Below are positions 9,968 to 19,339 of a stretch of 64,000 bases of DNA, piece by piece (position 1 is the stretch's first letter; each line of letters starts with the position of its first letter). Under the pieces are notes generated by a model, which had not been told where the DNA came from, searched no databases, and saw only the letters and a program-made list of their open reading frames with translations. Both the position numbers and the translations under genes were made by a program. Source of the stretch: Aquarana catesbeiana (lineage: Eukaryota; Chordata; Amphibia; Anura; Ranidae); NCBI RefSeq assembly GCF_042186555.1, contig NC_133328.1, positions 617,782,092 to 617,846,091 of the forward strand. The letters are read 5' to 3'.

Positions 9968-10458
9968 ATAGTTGCATAGTAGGTGAGGTTGAAAAAAGAC
10001 ACAAGTCCATCAAGTCCAACCTATGTGTGTGATTATATGTCAGTATTACATTGTATATCCCTGTATGTTGCGGTCATTCAGGTGCTTATCTAATAGTTTC
10101 TTGAAACTATCGATGTTCCCCCGGCTGAGACCACCGCTTGTGGAAGGGAATTCCACATCCTTGCCGCTCTTACAGTAAAGAACCCTCTACGTAGTTTAAG
10201 GTTAAACCTCTTTTCTTCTAATTTTAATGAGTGGCCGCGAGTCTTGTTAAACTCTCTTCTGCAAAAAAGTTTTATTTCTATTGTAATATGTAATATATCC
10301 AAAAATTGTTTGGCGCTTAAAAAGCACTCTGAATGTCTGCAGATTGAACCTAATTCAGGTCCTCTGGCACTGAGGAGTCTTGAACAAGTACTCCGGTGGA
10401 AATCTACCTCCTTCAGCTGTCTAGCTGAGGAGAGGAATGGCCCAATCACATGCGTCGC
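9968..10458 (-). pseudogene. CR1-like LINE, 3' fragment with RT C-terminus
   Basis: The minus-strand reading contains RTRGHSLKLEEKRF-like text (TRGHSLKLEEKRFNLKLRR), then FFTVRAARMWNSLPQAVV, the conserved C-terminal block of CR1/L2-type non-LTR ORF2 proteins. The 3' flank reads, on the plus strand, AAGACACAAGTCCATCAAGT. The upstream part of the element is absent, consistent with 5' truncation. Confidence 0.65.
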
Positions 10459-11560
10459 TTTGAATTTTTACGATGTGGCATGTAGTTACCTAAAGGCAAT
10501 GACTGTACAAGTTTTTCTAGCACCCAAGATGAAGATGCCAAAGTGCACACCGCCACCTTCACAAGCTGCCACTTATCAGGGGGAAGAAGTCAATAGTGAA
10601 CAGACAGGTTGGCAAACCTTGTTTGATCTTTATTTTCTCCCTTATGTCATAGTGGGCCACACAGTGAAGATGCCTCAAAATTATAGGATTATAGGATGTC
10701 TGTCTGTTGGCTTTATCATAGGAAAGCTGGTATGATCACTCGGATTGGGACCTGGCTGTCAATTGAGGGCTGCGCCTTGCAAATTACATCGGTAGCACGG
10801 CAACCCCAGCTGTACACCACACACACATAACTGCACCATTCTGCTTTTTACCTCATGTCTATTCCTCATATTGGAAGCTGCTGCTGAAACTCTTGATTCT
10901 GAGAACAGACCTTGGATGTCAAGCTGACAGGAAGCCCTGCAGATCACCCTGAAGCTAAGCTCCCCCCTTGCATGCAACAATTCAATACGGGGCCACAGCA
11001 TTCAATAGAGGGCTGGCTTGGATTGTTTAATGGTGGAGGTGGGTTTTGGCTGCAACCTAAAGCAACGGTTGAGGCCTATGTGGAAAGAGTGCCAAGGAAA
11101 CCCCTGAAAGCCATTTTGTTTGATGTAAAAGATGCTTGCAGACACTTTTTAATGGATAAATATATCTGCCCAAGTGATTAATTCCTGTAATGAGTTATCT
11201 ATAGGAGAAACTATACAGCTACAGTACAATATCATTTACATTCACATATATTGTCTGTTTAGTAATCAGATTTCTTTACTGTCTATGTGAAATGTATTTA
11301 GAGGGACAAAAAAGGGTGAAAAGTTTTAGCATGGCAAAATGTATTCAGTGTTTTTATGCCTTCCTGTCCTGTTCCCTTTTTCCTTGTCCTTAAACCACAG
11401 GGACAGAAATTTCCCTAGTGGGTTCCCAGATAGCAAGAAATGGTATCTATCCCTTCCACACTCTCCATGAAGTTACTCTTTAATACGACTTATTGTGTTT
11501 GTGATTTTTACAGTAGCTATTGCTCGCTAACAGAATATTCTTCTTGTCTCTTGAAACTAG
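10459..11560. other. Unique-looking intron sequence before exon B
   Basis: I see no transposon ends, tandem repeats or conserved coding blocks. Open frames at 10244-10735 and 10912-11181 lack family features. The stretch ends with the exon B branch/pyrimidine region. Confidence 0.4.
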
Positions 11561-11686
11561 AAATTACATTGGGAGAGGTCTCAAAGTTGTCCACTCAACA
11601 GAGAGTTGATGATCTGATACTTAAAAGGAAAATGAGCCAGACTAGCACCTTCCAAGCAAAACGTGCCCGACTAAATAAAATAACAG
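11561..11686 (+). CDS. PHF20L1: PHF20L1 internal exon B
   Basis: The exon lies between a pyrimidine-rich acceptor (TTCTTCTTGTCTC..CTAG) and the donor AACAG|GTATCT. With the G carried from exon A the reading is EITLGEVSKLSTQQRV, then KRKMSQTSTFQAKRARLNKITG. The block FQAKRARLNKITG matches vertebrate PHF20L1 as I remember it and is followed in that protein by LLASKAV, which is exactly what exon C encodes. The exon is 126 nt, phase 1 to phase 1, so skipping it would keep the reading frame. It encodes a basic, nuclear-localisation-like stretch (KRKM, KRAR). A 33-bp pyrimidine minisatellite begins about 70 bp past the donor, which is unusual for a splice environment. Confidence 0.93.
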
Positions 11687-11756
11687 GTATCTCTGCCGCT
11701 GTCTCTCTGCCATTCTTGTTCTCCTACCACTCTTTGTCTCTCCCTGCACTCTCCTG

Positions 11757-12299
11757 TCCCTGTGTCTGCCTTCCTAGCTCTCCCCTGTCTCTCTCTGTCC
11801 TCATTCCTAGCTCTCCCCTGTCTCTCTCTGTCCTCCTTCCTAGCTCTCCCCCGTCTCTCTCTCTGTCCTCCTTCCTAGCTCTCCCCCGTCTCTCTCTCTG
11901 TCCTCCTTCCTAGCTCTCCCCTGTCTCTCTCTCTCTCTCTGTCCTCCTTCCTAGCTCTCCCGTCTCTCTCTCTGTCCTCCTTCCTAGCTCTCCCGTCTCT
12001 CTCTCTGTCCTCCTTCCTAGCTCTCCCGTCTCTCTCTCTGTCCTCCTTCCTAGCTCTCCCGTCTCTCTCTCTCTGTCCTCCTTCCTAGCTCTCCCGTCTC
12101 TCTCTCTGTCCTCCTTCCTAGCTCTCCCGTCTCTCTCTCTGTCCTCCTTCCTAGCTCTCCCGTCTCTCTCTCTGTCCTCCTTCCTAGCTCTCCCGTCTCT
12201 CTCTCTGTCCTCCTTCCTAGCTCTCCCGTCTCTCTCTCTGTCCTCCTTCCTAGTTCTCTCCCCCGTCTCTCTCTGTCCTTCTCCTTCCTAGCTCTCCCC

Positions 12300-12350
<51 letters not shown>

Positions 12351-12517
12351 CTCCTCCTTCCTAGCTCTCCCCCGTCTCTCTCTGTCCTCCTCCTTCCTAG
12401 CTCTCCCCCATCTCTCTCTGTCCTCCTCCTTCCTAGCTCTCCCCCATCTCTCTCTGTCCTCCTCCTTCCTAGCTCTCCCCCGTCTCTCTCTGTCCTCCTC
12501 CTTCCTAGCTCTCCCCC

Positions 12518-12559
<42 letters not shown>

Positions 12560-12643
12560 CTTCCTAGCTCTCTCCCGTCTCTCTCTCCGTCCTCCTTCCT
12601 AGCTCACCCCCGTCTCTCTCTGTCCTCCTGCCTAGCCCCCCCC

Positions 12644-12684
<41 letters not shown>

Positions 12685-12712
12685 CCCCCCCCCCCCCCCC
12701 CCCCCTATCTGC
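11757..12712 (+). repeat. 33-bp pyrimidine minisatellite with CT and C tracts
   Basis: The basic unit is CTCTCCCGTCTCTCTCTCTG + TCCTCCTTCCTAG (33 bp). I count 24 CCTAG occurrences. Units differ by CT-tract length and CCC/CCCC number. Long (CT)n runs sit at 12301-12347, 12522-12555 and 12645-12681, then a C-homopolymer at about 12682-12705. The array lies inside intron B-C, about 70 bp from the exon B donor. Confidence 0.95.
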
Positions 12713-12861
12713 ACCAGCATGATACACATGCAGTGGATGCCCCATTCACTTCTTTTATAAATACTCTAAGTAAGTAAGTTATAATCAAGTTACCATACTG
12801 ATGCTGCTAAATTTGCCTGGAACATGAATGACCTGAGTGCACAAAATTATACAAATTTAAG

Positions 12862-13092
12862 AAAACCCTAACTATATACTGTATACTCTTAAAAATGTTC
12901 CCTCCCACATTCTCCTACCTGTCGTCTTTAATCTGTATAAAAAGGATCTGTATATTTGCCTATTTGTAATCCACTCTGAGATGAACACGTGATCCCCAGG
13001 CTCTGTGCAAAAAAAGTGCTTGGCAACCGCTCTGAATTCCGGGAACCGTGACATCACTCAAAGGCTCCCATGGGAGAGGGAACATAGTTAGG
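12862..13092. repeat. Inverted-repeat segment upstream of exon C, related to the exon-capturing MITE
   Basis: AACCCTAACTATATACTG... and GTTCCCTCCCACATTCTCC on the left are mirrored by GAGAGGGAACATAGTTAGG on the right. The left portion (GTTCCCTCCC, CATTCTCC, then GATCTGTA) also matches the right arm of the MITE at 7076-7125. So both the captured copy and its source adjoin the same repeat family. Confidence 0.6.
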
Positions 13093-13264
13093 TTTTTCTT
13101 CTACTTTATTTGTTTCCTAGTGCTGTAGCCCCATGACTTTAAATATTTGGTTATAATGTAGAAAATAAACATTTGGTCACATGTTCCTTCCTCTTACTTG
13201 CATTATTGCATTTTTTTTTTTGCTTTGAATAGATATTTATAATCTATCTTTCTTCATTGTTAAG

Positions 13265-13347
13265 GTTTATTGGCATCCAAAGCTGTTGTATTGGATATTG
13301 CAGAAAAGAAGGCACAAGCCACTGAAAAGCCATCGAAGCTGGAGGAG
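13265..13347 (+). CDS. PHF20L1: PHF20L1 internal exon C
   Basis: The acceptor is TTCTTCATTGTTAAG and the donor is GGAGGAG|GTATGA. With the carried G the exon reads G, then LLASKAVVLDIAEKKAQATE and KPSKLEE, leaving phase 0. LLASKAV followed by an AEKK block is the conserved PHF20L1 sequence after FQAKRARLNKITG. The exon is 83 nt, so skipping it would shift the frame. A second copy of this exon, 81 of 83 bases identical by eye, lies in reverse orientation at 6818-6900 inside a transposable element. The 180 bp of intron before the exon are shared with that copy too. Confidence 0.93.
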
Positions 13348-13816
13348 GTATGAAATTGGGAAAGTGTCATTCTTTTACAAGATCCCAGCAGGGACCTACA
13401 TCAGGGCTGTAACTTACTCAAGCTAAAGCTAAAACTAGTGCCTGTTCTGCTGCAAAACTTTTCAACTGCACAAGGGGAAGGCAGTGTTATTAAGCTGTCT
13501 TTGTGTTGTCCAGACTCTTGTTATCTATCTTGTACTGCTTTTGTTTAAAAGGGGTTCCCACCTTTAGGACTTTGGTTTCCTGCACTATTAACTAAAGGGT
13601 GAGTCCACACACAAGTAGTAATTCAGTTTTGCATAGACCCTGGTTTCTCTCAGGGGTCTCTGGCAGAGAGGTCTCTGCCCCTAACTTCCCAGCTCCACCC
13701 ACCTGCTACAGCCACTCTTTATTTATATTTAGTGATCACTGATAAATTATGCCACGTTTTAGGTTGTGCAAAAATATCGGAGTGATTATATCATAAACAC
13801 ATCATTAAGACTCTAA
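13348..13816. other. Start of the 44-kb intron C-D, no feature seen
   Basis: The sequence after the exon C donor is AT/GC-balanced, unrepetitive within this window, and has no conserved coding block. Confidence 0.4.
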
Positions 13817-14190
13817 GGGTCCATGCACACTAGGAGTAGAAAGATGCCAGAACTTCTGGCAGAAAAAGCGGCGTTACAAATGCTCATAGTCGCTCGTATT
13901 GCACAAGAGTTTAGGAGAGTTTATGGGCATTTGCTTTTATAACCTTTTTTTTTTTTTCCAAAACATTCCCCTCTGCTAATTTTAAACTATAATCAATGTA
14001 CACATGAAAATGCGGAACACTCCAAAACAACGCATTTAGGCGTTTGGCAATTTTATTTTTTTCTTCCTGAAAACTCCTCTCAAAAACGCACTTATGATGC
14101 GTTTTTTTTTTTTTTTTTATTTTCTATTTTGCAGCCTCTAAACTCTCCTCTTGAAATATGCTTCCAAACACCCTAATGTGCATGGACACA
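13817..14190. mobile_element. MITE with GGTCCATGCACACTAG ends
   Basis: Left GGGTCCATGCACACTAG and right CCCTAATGTGCATGGACA are inverted. The interior carries GTTTAGGAGAGTTTA and T-tracts. A related element with the same ends (GGTCCATGTACACCAG) lies at 51749-52733. Probably Harbinger-type. Confidence 0.7.
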
Positions 14191-14658
14191 TAGGATGACA
14201 TTGAGCTGCTTCTATAGACAGGAGAAGAAAATGCAAAACTCCCGAAGAAGTGTTTTTTAAACTCAGTGTGCAAGTACCTTTTAAGTTACAGTTGAGGAAA
14301 AAAAAAATGTTTACTGTACATTTTTACGTACATGACTTATATAGAGGGAAAGTAAATCCTAGATAGAAAGGGCCTTATTTATTAAAGGTAGGTCTGTTCT
14401 TGTTGCTCTTATTAACCAAAAAAAAATTCTCCTTTTAGTATTGTACAGTACAATGGGGGACTGAGCAGTGATGGGCAACAAACATATATTTTTTTACATT
14501 CTTGAGCCCCTGTGTGGCCATCTTTCTTGACCCCCTGTGGATGGAATTACTCACTTTTAGGGGTCTGTATTTTAGTGGCAATCTTTTCTCCACTGTATCT
14601 TGTGACACCACCCTGCCCCCTAAGACAGTCAATCTGTTTTGGCTGTTCTTCCAACTTG

Positions 14659-15072
14659 GGCTGCATTCACATCTCAACGTTTTGAATAACGGACATATTT
14701 AAAGAGATTCTGCATCGCGATTTTAAAGCACTGAGGTGTGAATGACAAATCACAGAAAGCACATTTGAGATGGCATTCGTTTGAATGGCAACTAAAATCA
14801 TGGTGTGGTTCAGCTGCGATTAATCGCGCTGCAATCGTGGCAACCTGCATTGCGTTTTTGGCTGGCAAGTGTCGCGTATTGCTGCGATTGCAGTGTGATT
14901 TATCGCACTGCAATTGCAGCAGAGCCGCACTGTGATTTTAGGTGCTATTCAAATGAATGGCATCTCAAATGTGCTTTCTGTGATTTGTCATTCACACCTC
15001 AGCGATTTGAAATTGTGGGCAGAATCATGCAAATCTGCCTACGATTCAAAACGCTGAGATGTGAATGCAGCC
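14659..15072. mobile_element. Palindromic Harbinger-like MITE
   Basis: Ends GGCTGCATTCACATCTCA and TGAGATGTGAATGCAGCC are perfect inverted repeats. Complementarity continues almost through the 414-bp element (AAGCACATTTGAGATGGCAT versus ATGCCATCTCAAATGTGCTT), so transcripts could form a hairpin of about 200 bp arms. The right flank is TTA, the left TTG. Confidence 0.8.
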
Positions 15073-15275
15073 TTATTGTCTGACTTTACGGAGAACCCAG
15101 TGCAAATTGTGTTGCTATCGGTTTGCTTTCCTATAGCCTGGGCAATAGGCAGAACTGAAAATAGGGGCTGGGGTAGCTCACAACTGGGGTTCCTGGGAGA
15201 TAAAAGGCCAAAACGTGATTCAACTTGCTATCAATCATACTAAACTAATAGGTTTGTCTTAAGAGCTCCATTAAC

Positions 15276-15846
15276 AGGGGGAAAGAAGAGAAAGTGCCAT
15301 CTAAGTGGAGCATGTATTAGAACTTTAAAAAAAAAAAACTTAAAAAAAAAACTCACACAATCTGTATAGGTAAAAGCTCATCAGTAATCAGTACTGTAGC
15401 GAACATCCCGTCCTGCAAGAACCGCTGTGCTAGATGAAGATACTATCTTGCCAGGCGAGGGGAGCCGAGGACGCTGGATGGTATCCTGGGGGCCGCCTTG
15501 CGTTGGCTTGGAGTGCATCGGGATCACACTCATGAGCGGATGTGACATCAGATGGAGGAGATGACTTGCTGGGTGCCAGGTTACGTTCTCGGAGTCGACT
15601 GCTCCTCTTAGAGGCATGAGGCGGCCCCCGGGATACCATCAAGCGTCCTCGGCTCCCCTCGCCTGGCCAGACCATACCATCGTCCAGCACAACGGTTCCT
15701 GCGGGATGGGATGTTTGCTACAGTATTGGTTACTGATGAGCTTTTACCTATACAGATCATGTTCGTTTTTATAACTGCTTTTCATTAAAGTTATAATTAA
15801 TGCTGCACTTAGATGGTGCTTTTTTTTTTTTTTTCTTTCCCCCTGT
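15276..15846. mobile_element. Long fold-back element
   Basis: The arms share TATAGGTAAAAGCTCATCAG + TAA and its complement TTACTGATGAGCTTTTACCT at 15725. They also share CCAGGCGAGGGGAGCCGAGG and its complement at 15646, and GGGGGAAAGAAGAGAAAGTG with CTTTCCCCC at the outer edge. The interior has no transposase. An A-rich tract sits in the left arm and a T-rich tract in the right. Confidence 0.75.
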
Positions 15847-16308
15847 TTTTGATCCCATAAAGCTGCCACTAGTGATTGCATATTGCTTATGAACTTATAT
15901 AAACTTTTCTGGGACTATAACAGATTAACAACTCTTTCCAGCCTTCTGTCTGCACCCATATTACCTACTGCCAGTGTTAAGAGCTCCATTAACCTCTTAG
16001 CAAATCCATTAACTTCTTAGCAAATGCAAGTCCCTTTCAGAATTTTCACAGTGGTACTTCAGATACAGGTAGCAGATTGTAACTTCTTGTACCTCTTTAG
16101 TAATTGGGCTCTTCAGGTGGCTGGTAATTACACCACAATATTGAGAGCTTTTTAAAAAAAACTGCGCTTGGTAATAAATCAATTATACAAAAAAACAAAA
16201 CAAAAAAAAAACGCAATAAATCATAATAATGGAATAAGTTAAAAAAAGGTGTCAACAATCACCACTGTCAAAGTAAACGTCCATAAATCGTATATGTGAC
16301 CCTGTCAA

Positions 16309-16577
16309 TCATTCTTCAGTAGGTGGTACAATAAAGTGTCGCCAGTGAAATCCTCCACCTCTGTACACACAGCCTCTTACCAAAGTAAAAGACCCCAAAT
16401 TATAGGAGGTCTGTCAGAGCATGAAGCTGCATGAACCATAGGTAATAGATCATCAGTTCTAGGGAACCGTGTGGCGACTCCGCTGTAATCTCCCTCTCTC
16501 GCTCCGCAAGAAAAATATATAAAGCAGAGGGGGAGGATTTCACTGGCGACACTTTATTGTTCCACCTACTGAGGAAT
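16309..16577. mobile_element. Fold-back MITE
   Basis: The outer arms AGTAGGTGGTACAATAAAGT + GTCGCCAGTGAAATCCTCC and GGAGGATTTCACTGGCGACA + CTTTATTGTTCCACCTACT are nearly perfect complements of about 50 bp. The loop is about 160 bp. Confidence 0.8.
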
Positions 16578-16974
16578 GATGGACACAATATTTAGAGTAG
16601 TTTTTACTTTTGTAATAGTTAATATCATTCATTCGTATTTATTAAAACCTTTATGAAGTCCAAACATTTGTACAACCAACCCCATGCATCAGTTCTTTCC
16701 TCAGATGGTTTCAAATATAAGACTGGTAAGGTTCAGGCATTTGTTTTGTTTGTGCTCTAGGAGTCGAGGTCAGATTGTGAGCTCCCAGGGGCAGGCCTGT
16801 GCACTTACATTGTTTACATTTAAATTGTTTAATCACTTTACCACTGCCGAATCCCTTTAAATGGCAAAGTGGTAGATGCTTATTTCTGCACTGTCATTTA
16901 TAAATGCAAGGTCAGAATAATCTGCAAATGGCTGTGAAGTCCGGTGTCCTCACATAGCTCACATCACAGACACA

Positions 16975-17727
16975 GTGGGGGTTATTTACTAAAACTGTAA
17001 AGTGCAAAATCTGGTGCAGCTTTGCATTGAAATCAGCTTCCAGGTTTTGTTTTCAAAGCTTTAAGTAGTTGTAAAGTCATTGAGCACAATTACTGGCAGC
17101 CCCTCTGTTCTAACAAGCCTTTTTGTTAATTCTGCAGCTTAATACCCTATTATGTGCGGTCATGTGACCTCCTGCTGCCCTCCTTTCCCGATCTAAGGAC
17201 TACAGTGGGAGGGGCTCAGATTCCCCTCTGGTGTCAGATGGGAGGTCACGTGACCAAAATAAGGTATTTAGCTGCAGAATTTTAAAGAAAACACAGACAC
17301 TGTGTAGTATAGCTTGTTATTACAGAGGGGCTGCCAGTAATTGTCATCACTAATGTTACTGCCACACAGAATAGTGGCAGGAGGGGGGGCAGCCCCGGGT
17401 TTGGAGATCAGCTCACACAATGAACTGGCAGGGAGGGGCAGAGGGGGAGAGGGAGAGACTGCGGGATGACACAGGCACGTAAACTGACCATGGAATCATG
17501 GATCAACAGCCATGATTACCGTGGTCTTTACACCTAGGGGGACACAGAAACAGGAAGGATCAATCAGGTATTTTACAGCCTAAAAGGGACAAATGACACC
17601 CCACAAGCACTATGCTGTTTAACATTCTTTAAAGAAACAGGATCTTTTCAATTAGAAGCTGATTGGCCACCATACACAGCTGCACAAGATTCTGAGTGCT
17701 TCAGTTTTAGTAAATCTCCCCCAGTGT
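16975..17727. mobile_element. GGGGGTTATTTACTAAAACTG-ended MITE with nested element
   Basis: The left end CAGTGGGGGTTATTTACTAA pairs with the right end TTTAGTAAATCTCCCCCAG. AGATTGGCC-type ranid words (AGCTGATTGGCCACC) occur near the right end. A second fold-back (17066-17350) sits inside, so this copy was hit after insertion. Confidence 0.7.
17066..17350. mobile_element. Nested fold-back element
   Basis: AATTACTGGCAGCCCCTCTG + TTCTAACAAGCC pairs with GGGGCTGCCAGTAATT on the right. GCGGTCATGTGACCTCC pairs with GGAGGTCACGTGACC. The spacer holds GGACTACAGTGGGAGG. Confidence 0.75.
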
Positions 17728-19207
17728 ACCGTTCACAGATGTTAACAGTGCAGTGTTTACATCTGAGGGCCCACCCCTTCCTTTTACAACCAAGGGAAGG
17801 AGGAGCAACTAATGATTGAATTATTTATTCAGTGCAGATCAGGCAGCAGCAAATATTTAAGGAGGTATTTATGGATTGTGGAAACATTTATAATCCGTAC
17901 ATTATGTCTACATATAACCTGTATATTAGCCCCTTCACCTCCTTATCCTCCCCATATGCAGATTAAGCTCCCTCATGTCTATCCTACCACTGTATTTTAC
18001 AGGTACATTAACTCCATCACCTCTTATGCCCTCTATGTATAATCTCATTTAAAGGCATATTCCAACGTTTGCCAAAAAAAATTATAAATGCCCCCACATT
18101 GATTAAAAAAATGTTCCTTTTTTAATTTTTTTTTTTTTTTTGGATTTGAGCCTGGAAAGCACTGCATATGTGAACCGTGGACTGCAGGTACGATGTACAG
18201 GCTCTCGCACACTAATTGGCCACAGGTCGGTTTTGAGGTTTGGACCTTTGGTTATAGGGCTGGAGGAAGTATGCATGGACTACAAGTGTAGTAACATCAC
18301 TGCACTAGTGCTCCATTGAGAACTAGGATTTCCTCTGCCATGGTGCCAGCTGGGGCTTGTCTCCCCATTCACTGATCTCTTTGAATGGATGATGTGGCTT
18401 TGTGGGAGGGCCCATTGATTATTCAATACCACCAGAATAAAGCTCTGCTCTATCAAAAAATTGAAATAAGGTTAATTTGCATACAGTGTTGCGTAAGGGA
18501 GCAATTAGTCAAACTATCACCACTAAAAAATGGTATAGTAATGAAGTGGGGATATACTGGCTAGTGCTCAAGTGGGGTGAACGGACTATGTCAGGGTAGA
18601 AGTATGGGAGCTGCCATTGCTGATTTAGGTTTCAGAGGCTCAAACTCCTTTTACCCTCAATTTTGCTTCTGTCAGTGAGTCGCGTGCAAATAACTAGTGA
18701 TGATGGAACTTATGACCTGCATAATTGTTTTTCGGACAGTGACTCACTGAATGGTGGAGCAGATAACAGTTGCTAAGCTGTGGACTGCTTTACTGCTTGG
18801 GGTATTAATGTCAATAATGATGGAATTTATTAAATGAGTGGATTACTAAAGACTAAGAGAGACATATTTTCATCAAAGGAATTGATTTGAGGTCAGCAAA
18901 GAATTTAATTCTTCCATTGTGATATAGAGGATTTTGTTTTACCTTCCTCTGAACTACATTAAACATGATGGATATCGGCCTTTTCACAACCTTTATTGAT
19001 CAAGCAGCTAGACTGAGTAAGACTCAGACCTATTCCATTGTGTAGCAATTAAAATGAAATTCTAGGTTTAAAGAGGACCTGAACTGTGGAAGCTGTCCTC
19101 ATATAGAAGAGGACTAATGACTAATTACCATTATTGACTATGGTCTCCCTGGCTCTAATGTTTTTCCCATTACTGCCACCTACAGGACGATTAGACACAG
19201 GCTGACA

Positions 19208-19216
<9 letters not shown>
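17728..19216. other. Intron sequence without assignable features
   Basis: Mostly unique-looking AT-rich sequence with a T-tract at 18119-18140. No terminal repeats, conserved peptide blocks or exon signals that I can support. Confidence 0.35.

Positions 19217-19271
<55 letters not shown>
19217..19271. repeat. (TA)n microsatellite
   Basis: About 27 TA dinucleotides follow an A-tract. The array is pure, so likely polymorphic. Confidence 0.97.
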
Positions 19272-19274
<3 letters not shown>

Positions 19275-19339
19275 AATATTTTAGTTTTTTGCTGGTGTTT
19301 TGCTGGATGGATGTTGGACATCTATCCATGTTTTACTAG

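Noticed and set aside
10244..10735. 163-codon plus-strand frame
   Set aside because: Its first half is the antisense of a CR1-like LINE coding region on the other strand; the rest is unrelated intron sequence.
11687..11913. Extension of exon B frame into a Leu/Ser/Pro-rich peptide
   Set aside because: A clear donor AACAG|GTATCT precedes it and the peptide is only the translated pyrimidine minisatellite.
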